Source of the DNA: Bacillota bacterium
GTDB taxonomy: Bacteria > Bacillota > Clostridia > Christensenellales > CAG-138
DNA: 11,901 nt
Direction of reading: 5' to 3'
NCBI GenBank assembly: GCA_023416895.1
Contig: JAEZGQ010000249.1
Coordinates: forward strand, 1 to 11,901
A model generated the notes under the pieces. It made no database searches and was not told the origin of the DNA. It saw nothing but the letters and a program-made list of their open reading frames with translations. Position 1 is the stretch's first letter, and every line of letters starts with the position of its first letter. Below, one piece after another: positions 1 to 6,415 of the stretch. Position numbers and translations under genes: made by a program.

Positions 1-134
1 GTCAGCGCCTACTTGAAAAACTTCGTTCGGGCTGCCCTCGCGAGTCCATTCGGCTTCGTGACATGGCCGCATTCCCACCATTGGCGGCTCTCTTTGCATG
101 TCGCACGGCGCTTACTTCTCTCGCTCATCGGTTT
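1..134 (-). promoter_or_regulatory. T-box riboswitch leader, 5' part, probable tryptophan specifier (cut by window edge)
   Basis: Read leftward, this leader has the landmarks of T-box Stem I in the right order. The basal helix pairs 124..120 (GCGAG) with 44..40 (CUCGC). A K-turn-type AGUA lies at about 115..112. A middle helix pairs 102..97 (GACAUG) with 65..60 (CAUGUC). The conserved AGAGAG is at 93..88, and the apical stem pairs 88..84 (GCCGC) with 70..66 (GCGGC) around a GGUGGGAAU-type loop. The specifier loop reads GAA-UGG-AC, which puts UGG (Trp) at 48..46. Further on, an AAGUAGGCGCUGAC segment (about 15..1) resembles the start of Stem III. The antiterminator with its UGGN bulge and the regulated gene are off the window. 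T-box leaders sense uncharged tRNA and control aminoacyl-tRNA synthetase, biosynthesis or uptake genes. The T-box call is firm by eye; the Trp assignment is less so, because a one-base shift would read GGA (Gly). Confidence 0.8.
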
Positions 135-139
135 TTTGC

Positions 140-168
140 ATTATATGCGCATGCTTCGGCTTTGTCAA
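140..168 (-). promoter_or_regulatory. Perfect consensus sigma-A promoter driving the T-box leader
   Basis: On the minus strand a TTGACA box at 168..163 and a TATAAT box at 145..140 are separated by exactly 17 nt, a full consensus match at both hexamers. Transcription would start near 133 and enter the T-box Stem I immediately, as is usual for these leaders. A strong constitutive promoter with control by termination downstream fits T-box logic. Confidence 0.85.
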
Positions 169-230
169 CAGGAAATCCTTAGAAAAAGCATGGACTGCCA
201 CAAACGTTCGAACATCTGTGCCTCGCGTTG

Positions 231-259
231 TTGACAGCACAACGGTGCCGCAATATCAT
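231..259 (+). promoter_or_regulatory. Sigma-A promoter for the M20 peptidase-aroDE-malQ cluster
   Basis: TTGACA at 231-236 and TATCAT at 254-259 are separated by 17 nt, a match of 11 of 12 positions to consensus. The predicted start is near 266, giving an untranslated leader of about 50 nt before the ATG at 318. It is arranged back to back with the leftward T-box promoter, with about 60 nt between the two -35 boxes. No clear operator was recognised in that gap. Confidence 0.75.
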
Positions 260-317
260 AGAAGAGATAAGTATTTTTATCATTTTTACACATCACAAAA
301 TACAGCGGAGGTAGCGC

Positions 318-1772
318 ATGGGAACCGTAGGTATCGTATTTGTTTGCCTAGGCGGGCTTATACTGCTTCTCCTTTTGGCCGCAGCCGTGAACGCAGCGCG
401 CATCAAGGCCGCGCCCGCGCCCAAAGCGCCAGTTGAGGATGAGGCGGCGGCAAATCGTTACGCGGAAGGCCTTGCGCAGATGCTGCGGGTAGAAACCATC
501 TCAGCCAAGGACGAGGAAACGCTTGCCCCATTTTACGAGCTCCACAAGGTTCTTGAAACGCTTTTCCCGCTTGTACACGCGCGCTTAGAACGCACAGAGC
601 TTTCAGGCAACCTTATTTATCGCTGGAAAAGTGCCTATCCCGAGCGGGAAGCCGTGCTTTTGATGGGTCACCAGGATGTTGTTCCCGCGCAGGGGGAATG
701 GAAGCACCCTCCCTTTGCAGGCGTTATCGAAAACGGAGTAATCTACGGTCGCGGTGCACTCGATTGCAAATGCACCGTGTTTTCGGAATTTTCGGCGGTA
801 GAGGAGCTTCTTTCGGAAGGCTTTGAGCCGCCTTGCGACGTTTATTTGACCACCTCCGTGGACGAGGAAACCCTCGGAAGCGGCGCGAAACACATCGTTG
901 AACACCTCAAAGCGCAGGGCGTACGCCTTGCACTTGTGCTCGACGAAGGTGGCGCGGTGGTTGAAGAACCGCTTGCGGGCATAAAAAGACCGTATTCCAT
1001 GATCGGTATTACGGAAAAGGGCTATGTTGACGTGCTTGTGAAAGCGCGCAGCGCGGGCGGGCATTCGAGCACACCTCCGAAAAACACTCCGCTCGTAAGG
1101 CTTTCGCGCTTTATGGCAGAGGTGGAGCGCGTTTCCCCCTTCCCTCGCGAAATGAGCCGCGAGGTACGGGCCATGCTCGAGGGACTTGTTCCTTCCATGC
1201 CGTTTGCCATGCGCTTTCTTTTGGGCAACCTGTGGCTTTTCAAGCCGCTCGTTCTTCTTTTTATGCCGGCCGTTTCCCCCGCGGCGGGCGCGCTTCTAGC
1301 CACGACCTGCGCATTCACCATGGCGGAAGGCTCCAAGGCTCCAAACGTAATCCCCACAGAGGCAAAGGTTCTTGCAAACCTCCGCGTATCGCACCACCAA
1401 GGCATGAAGGCTTCCATAAAGGCGCTTGAACGAATTGCAAAAAAACACAACCTCACCCTCGAGATCGTCAACGGGCGCGATGCTTCCAACCGCGCGGACA
1501 TCGGCGGCGCCATGTACCGGTATATTGAAGCAAGCGCAAAAGAATGCTTCCCGGACGCGGGCGCTGCGCCCTATGTGATGACGGGCGGTACCGATGCGCG
1601 CTCCTACGAGGAAATCTGTGAAAACTGCATCCGCTTTTGCCCCGTTCGCATGACGCAAGAGCAGCTTGAAACTGTACACGCCGCAAATGAAAACATCCAT
1701 GCTTCCTCGCTCGCGGGCGCGGTGCGCTGTTACAAGCGTATTCTAAGCGGTGTTGGGACGGTGCTTTCATGA
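318..1772 (+). CDS. Membrane-anchored M20-family metallopeptidase (PM20D1/carboxypeptidase S-like)
   Basis: This 484-residue protein has an N-terminal hydrophobic helix (about residues 4-26) with no obvious signal-peptidase site, so it is probably an anchored enzyme with its catalytic domain outside the membrane. The two-metal M20 signature is complete: MGHQD (H118, catalytic D120), GRGALDCK (bridging D149), DEE (catalytic E183, metal E184), LDEGG (D209) and a late HAANENIH segment where H454 is the likely last ligand. A GGHSS motif marks the lid domain. The family hydrolyses peptide or N-acyl amino-acid amide bonds. The overall pattern resembles the PM20D1/carboxypeptidase S branch more than PepT or DapE, but the substrate cannot be told from sequence. 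The ATG at 318 has GGAGGT at 307-312, five nt upstream. It is the first gene of the rightward cluster, 24 nt before aroDE. Confidence 0.85.
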   Translation: MGTVGIVFVCLGGLILLLLLAAAVNAARIKAAPAPKAPVEDEAAANRYAEGLAQMLRVETISAKDEETLAPFYELHKVLETLFPLVHARLERTELSGNLIYRWKSAYPEREAVLLMGHQDVVPAQGEWKHPPFAGVIENGVIYGRGALDCKCTVFSEFSAVEELLSEGFEPPCDVYLTTSVDEETLGSGAKHIVEHLKAQGVRLALVLDEGGAVVEEPLAGIKRPYSMIGITEKGYVDVLVKARSAGGHSSTPPKNTPLVRLSRFMAEVERVSPFPREMSREVRAMLEGLVPSMPFAMRFLLGNLWLFKPLVLLFMPAVSPAAGALLATTCAFTMAEGSKAPNVIPTEAKVLANLRVSHHQGMKASIKALERIAKKHNLTLEIVNGRDASNRADIGGAMYRYIEASAKECFPDAGAAPYVMTGGTDARSYEEICENCIRFCPVRMTQEQLETVHAANENIHASSLAGAVRCYKRILSGVGTVLS

Positions 1773-1796
1773 ACGGCAAATTGATACGGAGGGTTT

Positions 1797-3389
1797 ATGA
1801 ACGCAACGATTGATATACGCGGCGTAAAGCTTGGCGAGGGCATTCCAAAGCTTATCGTTCCGGTGGCTGCAAAGGAGCTTTCACAAATCCTTTCCGGCGC
1901 GCACGCCGCGCTTTCTGTAGGCGCCGAGATTGTTGAGTGGCGCGCGGATTTTTTTGACGGCGTAACAAACCCTAAGGCTTTACGCGCGGCGCTTGCCGCG
2001 TTGCGGGATGTACTTGGCGAAACGCCCCTTCTTTTTACGCTAAGAAGCAGTGCGCAGGGCGGCGCGCTTTCCCTTTCGCCAAGCGAGGCCGCAGACCTTC
2101 TCCTTTTTGCCGCCGAAAGCGGCGAGCCTGACCTTGTTGACGTAGAATACGCGCTTTCCCCCACGCTTGCCCATGAAACCATAGCGAGCATACAGGCGCT
2201 TCAAAAAACGGCGGTCTGCTCGCTCCATCTTTACGACGGCATGCCGCCCGCCGATGCGCTTTTTTCCCTTCTTGAGGAACTACAAAAAACCGGCGCACGC
2301 ATTTTAAAGCTCGCCGTGGCACAAAGCGAGCCGGACGACCAGGCGAAGCTCTTTGACGCCACGCTTCGAATGCACCAAGAGCATCCGGTTTGCCTTCTTA
2401 TCACGATGGCACTTGGCAAAGCGGGTATGCTCAGCCGCATTTTGGCCGAAACCGCAGGGTCTGTTGCCGTATTTGGGGCTGCACAGCAGAAAACCGACCC
2501 GGGGCAGCTAAGTGCAAAGAGCACCAAGGAGACGCTTTCCATCTTCCACAAAACCCTCGATGATGCGCTTGAGGCGGGGCTTTCGCTGCCTACACCGAAA
2601 ACGAAACTTCTTGCGTTTCTCGGCACGCCGCTTAGGCAGGCGCTTTCTCCACGGCTTTTGAATGCGCTGTTCGCACAAAACGGGCTTCACTATTTCTATC
2701 TCCCCATTGATACCGCGCCCGACGAGCTTGACGCGGTGCTTACAAGCCTTCGCGTTTCAAACCTACGCGGCTTTGCCGTAACCAAGCCGCACAAAACCGC
2801 GGTTTTGCCTTACCTCGACGAGCTTGACGTTACCGCTTCACGATCAGGTGCATGCAACACCGTCGTGAACAGCGGCGGGAAATGGGTCGGCTACAATACC
2901 GACGGCATCGCTGCCGTGGAGGCGCTCAAATGGGAAGGGCGCGTACGCACGCAGGACGAAACGTTTCTTTGCATCGGCGCGGGCGGGACGGCGCGCGCGA
3001 TGTGCTTTGAGCTTGCGCTGCGCGGCGCAAAGCGCGTTTATATTTTCACCCGTTCCGACGCTTGCGAGGCGCTTGCCACCGAGTTCAACAGGAGCTTTCC
3101 CGGCATGTTTGCGGCGTTTCGGGCAAGCGAGGAAAACTACCTTCGCATTGCGCAGCGTTGCGGCGTACTGTTGAACCTTTCGGGCAGCGGCATGTTTCCG
3201 CATGTGGAGGAAACACCCCTTCCCAAGGAAGCCCTCCGCCCCGGCCAAGTTTGCTTTGACGCGGTGTACAACCCTTCGCCCACGCGATTTTTACATGAGG
3301 CGCGCGAGGCGGGCTGCCGCATTATAAACGGACTCGGGATGCTTCAATACACGGTAGCGAAGCAGCTCGAACTCTGGCGGCATGATTGA
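1797..3389 (+). CDS. aroDE: Bifunctional type I 3-dehydroquinate dehydratase / shikimate dehydrogenase (AroD-AroE fusion)
   Basis: The 530-residue chain joins two consecutive shikimate-pathway enzymes, converting 3-dehydroquinate to 3-dehydroshikimate and then, with NADPH, to shikimate in the cytoplasm. Residues about 1-260 are type I dehydroquinase: VEWRAD (E47, R49), SLH (H144, the general acid/base position), LKLAV (K171, the Schiff-base lysine), SR (R214) and PGQ (Q237). Residues about 268-530 are AroE: GTPLRQALSP (shikimate site), TKPHK (catalytic K333), GACNT (N354), NTDG (D369), the NADP loop GAGGTAR (394-400), DAVYNPSPT and LGMLQ (Q517). The first of the two serines in the usual HSxSP shikimate motif is alanine (A283 region) while the second is kept. 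AroDE fusions are standard in plants and known in some bacteria such as Chlamydia. The GGAGGG at 1788-1793 supports the ATG at 1797. Confidence 0.93.
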   Translation: MNATIDIRGVKLGEGIPKLIVPVAAKELSQILSGAHAALSVGAEIVEWRADFFDGVTNPKALRAALAALRDVLGETPLLFTLRSSAQGGALSLSPSEAADLLLFAAESGEPDLVDVEYALSPTLAHETIASIQALQKTAVCSLHLYDGMPPADALFSLLEELQKTGARILKLAVAQSEPDDQAKLFDATLRMHQEHPVCLLITMALGKAGMLSRILAETAGSVAVFGAAQQKTDPGQLSAKSTKETLSIFHKTLDDALEAGLSLPTPKTKLLAFLGTPLRQALSPRLLNALFAQNGLHYFYLPIDTAPDELDAVLTSLRVSNLRGFAVTKPHKTAVLPYLDELDVTASRSGACNTVVNSGGKWVGYNTDGIAAVEALKWEGRVRTQDETFLCIGAGGTARAMCFELALRGAKRVYIFTRSDACEALATEFNRSFPGMFAAFRASEENYLRIAQRCGVLLNLSGSGMFPHVEETPLPKEALRPGQVCFDAVYNPSPTRFLHEAREAGCRIINGLGMLQYTVAKQLELWRHD

Positions 3390-3427
3390 TTGCGTACGAT
3401 CCACACTTTCTTTGAAATGGAGATAGC

Positions 3428-4933
3428 ATGAAACGTTCAAGCGGCATCCTTCTTCACATTACCTCGCTCCCCTCTCCTTACGGCATCGGCACGCTGGGCA
3501 AGGAGGCATGTGCTTTTGCGGACTTTTTGAAACAAGCCGGTCAGACCTATTGGCAAATGCTTCCCGTGGGGCAAACGGGCTATGGGGACTCGCCTTATCA
3601 GCCCTTTTCCACCTTTGCGGGCAACCCGTATTTGATCGACCTTGACACGCTTGTAGAGGACGGGCTTTTGGAAGCGGCGGAGCTTGAAGCCGTCGATTGG
3701 GGCGGTGATGCACGGCGCGTCGATTACGGGCGCATTTACGAGCATCGTTTCTCGCTTTTAAAAAAAGCCTTCTTCCGCGCTCAGGCGCGTGATTGTTCCG
3801 AGGCCGAGGCGTTTTTTCACGAAAACGCCGCCTGGCTTAACGATTATGCGCTGTTCATGGCCGTGAAGGAGCAATTTTCCATGCGCGCATTCTCTACTTG
3901 GGACGATGACATTCGCCTGAGAGAACCCGCGGCTATGGCGCGATACCAAGAGCAGCTAAGCGAACAAACGCGTTTTTACGCCTTTGTGCAGTACCTGTTT
4001 TTTAAGCAGTGGCGCGCGTTCCGCGCGTATGTAAACGGGCTTGGCATAAAGCTTATCGGCGACCTGCCCATTTACGTTTCGCCCGATTCGGCGGACGTTT
4101 GGGCAAACCCTTCCTGCTTTCAGCTTGATGAAAACGGCATCCCTACGAGCGTTGCGGGCGTGCCGCCCGACTATTTTTCCAGCACCGGCCAACTTTGGGG
4201 TAACCCGCTTTACGACTGGAAGTACCACAAAAATACACACTATCAATGGTGGATCGAGCGCGTCGCAGCCGCTGCGGAGCTTTTCGACACGCTTCGCATC
4301 GACCATTTCCGCGGCTTTGAAAGCTACTGGAGCGTACCCTACGGCGAAGAAACCGCACAGCGCGGCAAATGGGAAAAGGGGCCGGGACTTGACCTTATCC
4401 ATGCGCTTAATGGAGAGCTCCCCCATCTTTCCATCATCGCGGAGGATCTTGGGGTGATGACCGACGAGGTGCGCGCGCTTTTAAGGGATGCAGGCTTTCC
4501 TGGCATGAAGGTGCTTCAATTCGCCTTCGACTCCGGAGAGAAAAACGATTACCTGCCCCACAACTACGTGGAAAACAGCGTGTGTTACACAGGTACGCAC
4601 GACAACAACACCCTTATGGGTTGGCTCGACGAGGCAAGCGAGAGCGACCGCGCCTTTATCAAGGAATACTTGGGGCTCAATGCCGAGGAAGGCTGGCATT
4701 GGGGCGTGATCCGCGGCGGGCTTTCCTCCGTGGCAAGGCTTTTCGTCGCCCCTATGCAGGATTATTTGGGCCTTGGCGCAAGCTGCCGCATGAACCGCCC
4801 TTCTACGCTTGGCGGCAACTGGGAGTGGCGTCTTCTCCCCGGCGAATGCACCGCTGCGCTCGCCGCGAAAATTCGCCGTTGCACCCAAATTTACGGCCGC
4901 CTTTGCGCGGAGGAAGCAGGAGAAGACCACTAA
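3428..4933 (+). CDS. malQ: 4-alpha-glucanotransferase (amylomaltase, GH77)
   Basis: A full-length 501-residue GH77 enzyme, the usual size for the short bacterial form. It transfers alpha-1,4-glucan segments between maltodextrins in the cytoplasm, releasing glucose, in maltose/maltodextrin or glycogen metabolism. The N-terminus has the typical GILLHITSLPSPYGIG start, followed by the substrate-site segment YGDSPYQPFSTFAGNPYLID. The catalytic residues are in place: nucleophile D292 in RIDHFRG, acid/base E339 in IAEDLG, and transition-state stabiliser D392 in GTHDNN. GGAG at 3419-3422 lies five nt before the ATG. It follows aroDE by 38 nt without a visible promoter or terminator, so it is probably cotranscribed. 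No glycogen phosphorylase or maltose transporter gene is in the window. Confidence 0.95.
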   Translation: MKRSSGILLHITSLPSPYGIGTLGKEACAFADFLKQAGQTYWQMLPVGQTGYGDSPYQPFSTFAGNPYLIDLDTLVEDGLLEAAELEAVDWGGDARRVDYGRIYEHRFSLLKKAFFRAQARDCSEAEAFFHENAAWLNDYALFMAVKEQFSMRAFSTWDDDIRLREPAAMARYQEQLSEQTRFYAFVQYLFFKQWRAFRAYVNGLGIKLIGDLPIYVSPDSADVWANPSCFQLDENGIPTSVAGVPPDYFSSTGQLWGNPLYDWKYHKNTHYQWWIERVAAAAELFDTLRIDHFRGFESYWSVPYGEETAQRGKWEKGPGLDLIHALNGELPHLSIIAEDLGVMTDEVRALLRDAGFPGMKVLQFAFDSGEKNDYLPHNYVENSVCYTGTHDNNTLMGWLDEASESDRAFIKEYLGLNAEEGWHWGVIRGGLSSVARLFVAPMQDYLGLGASCRMNRPSTLGGNWEWRLLPGECTAALAAKIRRCTQIYGRLCAEEAGEDH

Positions 4934-4947
4934 GGAAGTTCCCATTA

Positions 4948-4959
4948 TTTCCCGGGAAA
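4948..4959. other. 12-bp perfect palindrome between malQ and the glutaredoxin-like gene
   Basis: TTTCCCGGGAAA is its own reverse complement. An extra GTTCCC copy of the left arm sits just upstream (4938-4943), so the right arm could pair with either. There is no U-tract, so this is not a standard terminator. It could be a regulator binding site or chance. A TATAAC at 4999-5004 could be a -10 box, but no -35 lies at proper spacing. Confidence 0.3.
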
Positions 4960-5059
4960 CATCTTTGACGGTATCGGCCAATTGGCCGCATGCACGCTTA
5001 TAACTTTTGCAACATACAGCAGCGCAGCTGCAAAACGAAAGAAAAGAAGGAGCCTTTCT

Positions 5060-5374
5060 ATGACAAAGCTTATCATGTACGGCGCGGACGCCTGCCCCGA
5101 CTGTGTTGAGGCGAAAGAGCAGCTTTCTAAGCTTGGGGACGCGGTAGAGCTTGATTACAGGGACATTACAAAAAGCCTTCGCCATATGAAGGAATTCCTT
5201 TCCTTTCGCGACCACGACGAGCGCTTTGCGCCCGTGATCCGCGCGGGTGCAATCGGCATTCCGTTTTTTGTTTCGGAGGATCATACGCGCACCTTTGAGC
5301 TTGGCGATCTTTTCCCCGAAGCCGTATCCGAACACACGGAAAGCACCTGCTCGCTCGATGGAAAGGGTTGCTAA
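5060..5374 (+). CDS. Glutaredoxin-like thiol oxidoreductase with CPDC active site
   Basis: A 104-residue thioredoxin-fold protein. Strand one (KLIMYGADA) leads into CPDC (C12, C15), and the cis-proline loop IGIPFF (P68) is followed by a strand and an acidic C-terminal helix, as in glutaredoxin-related proteins of anaerobic Bacillota. It probably reduces disulfides or mixed disulfides in the cytoplasm; the donor and target are unknown. Two extra cysteines lie at the C-terminus (C97, C104), outside the conserved fold. The ATG at 5060 is chosen because AAGGAG (5047-5052) sits seven nt upstream; an in-frame GTG/TTG-type extension to about 4982 lacks a ribosome binding site and is lysine/arginine rich. 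The gene lies 126 nt after malQ and is closed by the terminator at 5467-5494. Confidence 0.85.
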   Translation: MTKLIMYGADACPDCVEAKEQLSKLGDAVELDYRDITKSLRHMKEFLSFRDHDERFAPVIRAGAIGIPFFVSEDHTRTFELGDLFPEAVSEHTESTCSLDGKGC

Positions 5375-5466
5375 GAAAACGAGGCTCATCTTGAACCGCA
5401 GCGCGCATCTGTTTGCGCCGTTGCTACCTTGCCCCAAATTGAAATTCTTCGCATCGCTTATGCTTT

Positions 5467-5494
5467 AAAAACGCGCGATTTTTCGTGCGTTTTT
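5467..5494 (+). terminator. Intrinsic terminator after the glutaredoxin-like gene
   Basis: A 12-bp stem (AAAAACGCGCGA at 5467-5478 with TCGTGCGTTTTT at 5483-5494, one G-U pair) closes a TTTT loop and runs into a T-rich tail. The A-tract on the left arm could let it work on both strands, but nothing leftward ends here. The 92 nt between the stop codon and this hairpin hold nothing recognisable. Confidence 0.85.
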
Positions 5495-5523
5495 CCTTTT
5501 TGCGAAGCCATCAGGTCGAGTTC

Positions 5524-5578
5524 ACGGTTTTTTCACAACCTGAAAGCGTGTTTTTATGAACGGTTATGCAAAAACCGT
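5524..5578. repeat. 9-bp inverted repeat in the intergenic region before the ABC transporter
   Basis: ACGGTTTTT at 5524-5532 is mirrored by AAAAACCGT at 5570-5578, separated by about 37 nt. It lies between the upstream terminator and the transporter promoter. No reading frame in this stretch looks like a gene. It may be a regulator site or a decayed hairpin. Confidence 0.35.
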
Positions 5579-5611
5579 CGCTTAACAAGCAAACTGCTGC
5601 GCATTTACCAA

Positions 5612-5639
5612 TTGAAATCCGGCATCGCTTTTTTATAAT
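5612..5639 (+). promoter_or_regulatory. Sigma-A promoter of the ABC transporter operon
   Basis: TTGAAA at 5612-5617 and TATAAT at 5634-5639 are separated by 16 nt, a match of 11 of 12 consensus positions. The predicted start is near 5646, about 60 nt before the ATPase ATG. It gives the transporter its own transcript, separate from the malQ/glutaredoxin unit that terminates at 5494. Confidence 0.75.
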
Positions 5640-5659
5640 AAAACATATGTATAAAACAT
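5638..5659 (+). repeat. Tandem ATAAAACAT repeat over the transcription start
   Basis: ATAAAACAT occurs at 5638-5646 and again at 5651-5659, 13 nt apart. The pair overlaps the end of the -10 box and the predicted start. Between and across the copies lies the palindrome ACATATGT (5643-5650). The position is where a repressor would block initiation, so this is a candidate operator for a transporter regulator encoded elsewhere. Confidence 0.4.
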
Positions 5660-5690
5660 CGGCTTACGGCCCGTTTGAGGCCGTTTGCCG
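5660..5690 (+). promoter_or_regulatory. Leader hairpin abutting the ATPase ribosome binding site
   Basis: Six base pairs (ACGGCC 5666-5671 with GGCCGT 5679-5684) close a 7-nt loop. Below a 2x2 T-T internal loop, four more pairs (CGGC 5660-5663 with GCCG 5687-5690) extend the stem. TTTT follows, and AGGAG starts only four nt later. It could be a weak attenuator, an mRNA 5' stabiliser or a translational control element. Confidence 0.45.
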
Positions 5691-5707
5691 TTTTAGGAGT
5701 TTTAATC

Positions 5708-6415
5708 ATGGCGAAAAGTTTTATTGAGCTTGCGGAAGTGACAAAGCGCTACCGTACCGGCGAGGTCACGGTGAACGCTGTGGACCGCATCAGTTTTGAA
5801 ATCGAAAAGGGTGAGCTTGCGGTGATCGTCGGCCCGAGCGGTGCGGGTAAAACCACCGTGCTCAACATCCTCGGCGGTATGGATACCTGCGACGAGGGGC
5901 TTATTTCTGTGGACGGAGAAGAAGTAAGCCAGTTTACCGCAAAACGGCTTACCACCTACCGCAGGAGTGACATCGGCTTTGTTTTTCAGTTCTACAACCT
6001 CATTCCCAATTTGACCGCGCTTGAAAACGTGGAGCTTGCCGCGCAAATTTGCAAGAACCCGCTTGACGCGCTTGAAACACTCGAGGAGGTAGGTTTGAAG
6101 GAGCGCGCGCTGCACTTCCCTGCTCAGCTTTCGGGCGGCGAGCAGCAGCGTGTAGCCATTGCGCGCGCTTTGGCCAAAAACCCCAAGCTCCTTTTGTGCG
6201 ACGAGCCAACCGGCGCGCTCGATTACGCTACCGGCAAGCACATTCTCGAGCTTTTGCAAAGGGCATGCCGTGAGCGGGGCGTCACGGTGGTTATCATCAC
6301 GCACAATCAGGCCATTGCGCCGATGGCCGACCGCGTGATTTACGTAAGAAACGGCAAGGCCGAAAAAATTAAGCGCAACGCTACCCCCGTGCCCGTGGAG
6401 CAGATCGAATGGTAA
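5708..6415 (+). CDS. ABC transporter ATP-binding protein (MacB/LolD type)
   Basis: A 235-residue nucleotide-binding subunit that powers the FtsX-type permease encoded next. All ATPase motifs are present: Walker A GPSGAGKTT (42-50), Q-loop Q94 in FVFQFYNLIPNLTALENV, signature LSGGEQQRVAIARAL from 141, Walker B LLLCDEP (161-167) and H-loop H199 in IITHN. The Q-loop wording and short length are typical of the LolD/MacB/FtsE branch, which drives mechanical work or export rather than nutrient import. The ATG at 5708 has AGGAGT at 5695-5700, seven nt upstream. An in-frame ATG 33 nt earlier overlaps the leader hairpin and has no ribosome binding site. The gene overlaps the permease by 7 nt, so the two are likely translationally coupled and form one complex at the cytoplasmic membrane. 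Confidence 0.95.
   Translation: MAKSFIELAEVTKRYRTGEVTVNAVDRISFEIEKGELAVIVGPSGAGKTTVLNILGGMDTCDEGLISVDGEEVSQFTAKRLTTYRRSDIGFVFQFYNLIPNLTALENVELAAQICKNPLDALETLEEVGLKERALHFPAQLSGGEQQRVAIARALAKNPKLLLCDEPTGALDYATGKHILELLQRACRERGVTVVIITHNQAIAPMADRVIYVRNGKAEKIKRNATPVPVEQIEW

Noticed and set aside
200..225. LexA-like GAAC-N4-GTGC and GTTCGAAC palindrome near the divergent promoters
   Set aside because: The match to the Bacillota SOS box is incomplete on one side and no damage-response gene adjoins; GTTCGAAC is only 8 bp and may be chance.
98..436. Open frame of 112 codons on the plus strand
   Set aside because: It crosses the divergent promoters and overlaps the start of the M20 gene in another frame; it has no ribosome binding site and an arginine-rich, low-quality sequence.
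4965..5004. TTGACG ... TATAAC as a promoter for the glutaredoxin-like gene
   Set aside because: The spacing is 28 nt, far from the usual 16-18, and no other -35 box fits.
4481..5437. Long minus-strand open frame of 318 codons
   Set aside because: It lies antisense to malQ's 3' end and the whole glutaredoxin-like gene, both of which have clear motifs; its sequence shows no domain and it has no ribosome binding site.
5675..5707. Upstream ATG extending the ATPase by 11 residues
   Set aside because: It overlaps the leader hairpin and has no ribosome binding site, while the ATG at 5708 has AGGAGT at good spacing and gives a normal N-terminus.
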